DNA from: Bacillus zhangzhouensis
GTDB taxonomy: Bacteria > Bacillota > Bacilli > Bacillales > Bacillaceae
Length of the DNA: 64,000 bases
NCBI RefSeq assembly: GCF_000715205.1
Contig: NZ_JOTP01000009.1
Coordinates: 1-64,000, forward strand
Direction of reading: 5' to 3'
In this document: positions 61,483 through 64,000 of the stretch, piece by piece
Layout: each line of letters opens with the position of its first letter
Position numbering within the stretch: the stretch's first letter is position 1
Made by a program: the position numbers and the translations under genes
The notes under the pieces: generated by a model
Database searches by the model: none
Told to the model about the DNA's origin: nothing
The model's input: only the letters and a program-made list of their open reading frames with translations

Positions 61483-61821
61483 ATGATCAAAGCAACCATT
61501 ACTCGGTCAGCGGCAGATGAAAGCATTACGTCTTTTCAAATGACTGGACATGCCGAGTTTGCTGAAAAAGGTCAGGATCTCGTTTGTGCAGGTGTATCTG
61601 CAGTTGTTTTCGGCTCAGTCAATTCAATTATTGCACTGACAGGAATTGATCCACTGCTCGATATTGGAGAAGAAGGCGGCTATTTCACTTTTGAATTACC
61701 GACTGATACAGATCCAGTATCCTTTGAAAAAGCTCAGCTGCTTTTAGAAGGCATGGTCGTTTCCTTAGAGACAATCGAACGAGATTATCACGATTATGTG
61801 AGAATATCGACAAAAAAATAG
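61483..61821 (+). CDS. prp: ribosomal-processing cysteine protease Prp (YsxB)
   Basis: 112 residues. His23 (TGHAEFA) and Cys35 (LVCAGVSAV) form the catalytic pair. Prp removes the N-terminal extension of L27. ATG 61483 gives the family start MIKATI; the longer frame from GTG 61474 adds three residues. It sits between its operon partners rplU and the substrate gene rpmA. Confidence 0.95.
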   Translation: MIKATITRSAADESITSFQMTGHAEFAEKGQDLVCAGVSAVVFGSVNSIIALTGIDPLLDIGEEGGYFTFELPTDTDPVSFEKAQLLLEGMVVSLETIERDYHDYVRISTKK

Positions 61822-62118
<297 letters not shown>

Positions 62119-62121
62119 TTG

Positions 62122-62155
62122 CTAAAAACTCCGGTCATTGACTGGAGTTTTTTTC
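62122..62155 (+). terminator. rplU-prp-rpmA terminator
   Basis: AAAACTCCGGTCA and TGACTGGAGTTTT pair over 13 bp with one G-T/mismatch, followed by T-rich bases. Confidence 0.85.
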
Positions 62156-62305
62156 ACTATTCAGGGAGCTTTTGCGATTTTTTATAATTGGTACCGAAGA
62201 TGATAAAAGAAGATGCACTCCATAAATATCAAAGAACGTTTGCTGACTTTGCCTCATTTTCTCCTATACGATCAGAAAAAACAACCTTTCCTCACATAAC
62301 TAGTG

Positions 62306-62334
62306 TTTTTCTATGCTGTCTTCTCTGTTATAAT
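62306..62334 (+). promoter_or_regulatory. candidate spo0B-obg promoter
   Basis: TATAAT (62329-62334) with a poor -35 (TTTTTC, 62306-62311) at 17 bp. The rest of 62156-62396 shows only an unsupported 69-codon frame. Confidence 0.4.
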
Positions 62335-62396
62335 TCAGGGAGACATATTGATGATAAGACTCCTAAAAGAGAGACCAAACGATTGGGAGTGCGATA

Positions 62397-62990
62397 ATGG
62401 AAGAGATATCAAGTAAACAAAATGAAAAATTAACTCACGTTGCATTAACAAATGAATTGATCTATCTGCTCAGTCGTTCAAGACATGACTGGATGAATAA
62501 ATTGCAGCTGATTAAAGGCAACTTGACATTAGAAAAATATGACCGAGTGTTTGAAATTATAGAAGAAATGGTCATTGAAGCACAGCATGAATCCAAACTC
62601 TCAAATTTAAAAATTCCCCAATTGGCCTATTACTTTCTAACATTTAATTGGGAGTCGCATTTTATCACCCTAGAATATGAAGTGCTTGGTGAAGCCCGAG
62701 ACTTATCAGCATATGAATCGCAGCTGCTAACGGTATCACGGGAGTTGTTTTCGATATTCGATCAATCAGTTTGCCAAAAAACTGAAAATCATTTAACGGT
62801 CACGTTCCAAACAGATCATGAAGAGAATGATGTGATCTTATATTTTGATTTCAAAGGAAAATTAACAAGTTTGGATGCGTTAAATGCGTTTCATGACGCA
62901 AACTATCCATGTATGAGTATAACGCAATTTCATGTGACATCTCATGAGTCCATGATTGAGCTTTGTTTGAGGCAAGAACGAGATATGTGA
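62397..62990 (+). CDS. spo0B: Spo0B phosphotransferase
   Basis: 197 residues. His30 in RSRHDWMNKLQLIKGN is the phosphorylated residue passing phosphate from Spo0F to Spo0A. The N-terminal helical hairpin makes the dimer bundle, and the C-terminal half is a degenerate kinase-like domain. GGGAG lies 8 nt before the ATG. It is 21 bp upstream of obg, as in B. subtilis. Confidence 0.94.
   Translation: MEEISSKQNEKLTHVALTNELIYLLSRSRHDWMNKLQLIKGNLTLEKYDRVFEIIEEMVIEAQHESKLSNLKIPQLAYYFLTFNWESHFITLEYEVLGEARDLSAYESQLLTVSRELFSIFDQSVCQKTENHLTVTFQTDHEENDVILYFDFKGKLTSLDALNAFHDANYPCMSITQFHVTSHESMIELCLRQERDM

Positions 62991-64000
<1,010 letters not shown>

Noticed and set aside
62188-62397. 69-codon frame before spo0B
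   Set aside because: No ribosome site, unlikely composition, and it covers the probable spo0B promoter.

Overview
The window is a chromosomal segment of a low-GC Firmicute in the Bacillus subtilis clade, most likely the B. pumilus / safensis / altitudinis group. Gene order from 2.6 kb to the end follows B. subtilis closely: gerE(3' end)-ysmB-racE-gerM-rph-ysnA-ysnB, then ilvBHC-leuABCD, ysoA, tig, clpX, lonB, lonA, ysxC, ysxD, hemAXCDBL, spoVID, ysxE, valS, folC, comC, spoIIB, maf, radC, mreBCD, minCD, spoIVFAB, rplU, prp, rpmA, spo0B, obg. Protein lengths and start codons mostly agree with what I remember of B. subtilis. Species-level assignment is inference.

Positions 1-2612 are the right end of a mobile element. 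It holds a small winged-helix-like gene, a lipoprotein gene and a large serine recombinase. The recombinase ends 37 bp before an in-frame, promoterless 3' fragment of gerE, the late mother-cell sporulation regulator. The element therefore splits gerE, as skin splits sigK and SPbeta splits spsM.

Positions 7.4-19 kb are the accessory part. A tRNA-Arg(UCU) gene with its own promoter and terminator is followed by a decayed island. The island contains a small membrane protein, two related 22-codon tails that look like cell-wall-binding domain remnants, a membrane ORF next to a secreted protein, and a second promoterless copy of the tRNA-Arg fused to a 63-bp piece of gerM. Two truncated genes follow. 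Next come a secreted kelch protein, the dltXABCD operon (D-alanylation of teichoic acids, without dltE), a DUF1232 protein, a YkgB-type lactonase on the minus strand, and an IlvE-type aminotransferase. The aminotransferase lies between the main ilv-leu promoter (cre-like and CodY-like sites) and the leucine T-box that precedes ilvB.

Positions 20-64 kb are core functions: branched-chain amino acid synthesis; protein folding and proteolysis (Tig, ClpX, LonB, LonA); heme synthesis behind two perfect PerR-type boxes; spore coat and engulfment genes with sigma-E-type promoters; a valine T-box before valS; competence (comC with a ComK box); the Mre/Min shape and division cluster; the SpoIVF pro-sigma-K processing pair; the L21-Prp-L27 ribosomal cluster behind an L21 leader; and Spo0B-Obg.

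The signals least explained by ordinary annotation are the split gerE, the tRNA/gerM chimera at 9488-9673, and a roughly 165-bp structured repeat. That repeat occurs twice (17229-17394 and 37301-37461), each time between convergent genes and each time bracketed by two near-identical copies of the local terminator hairpin.
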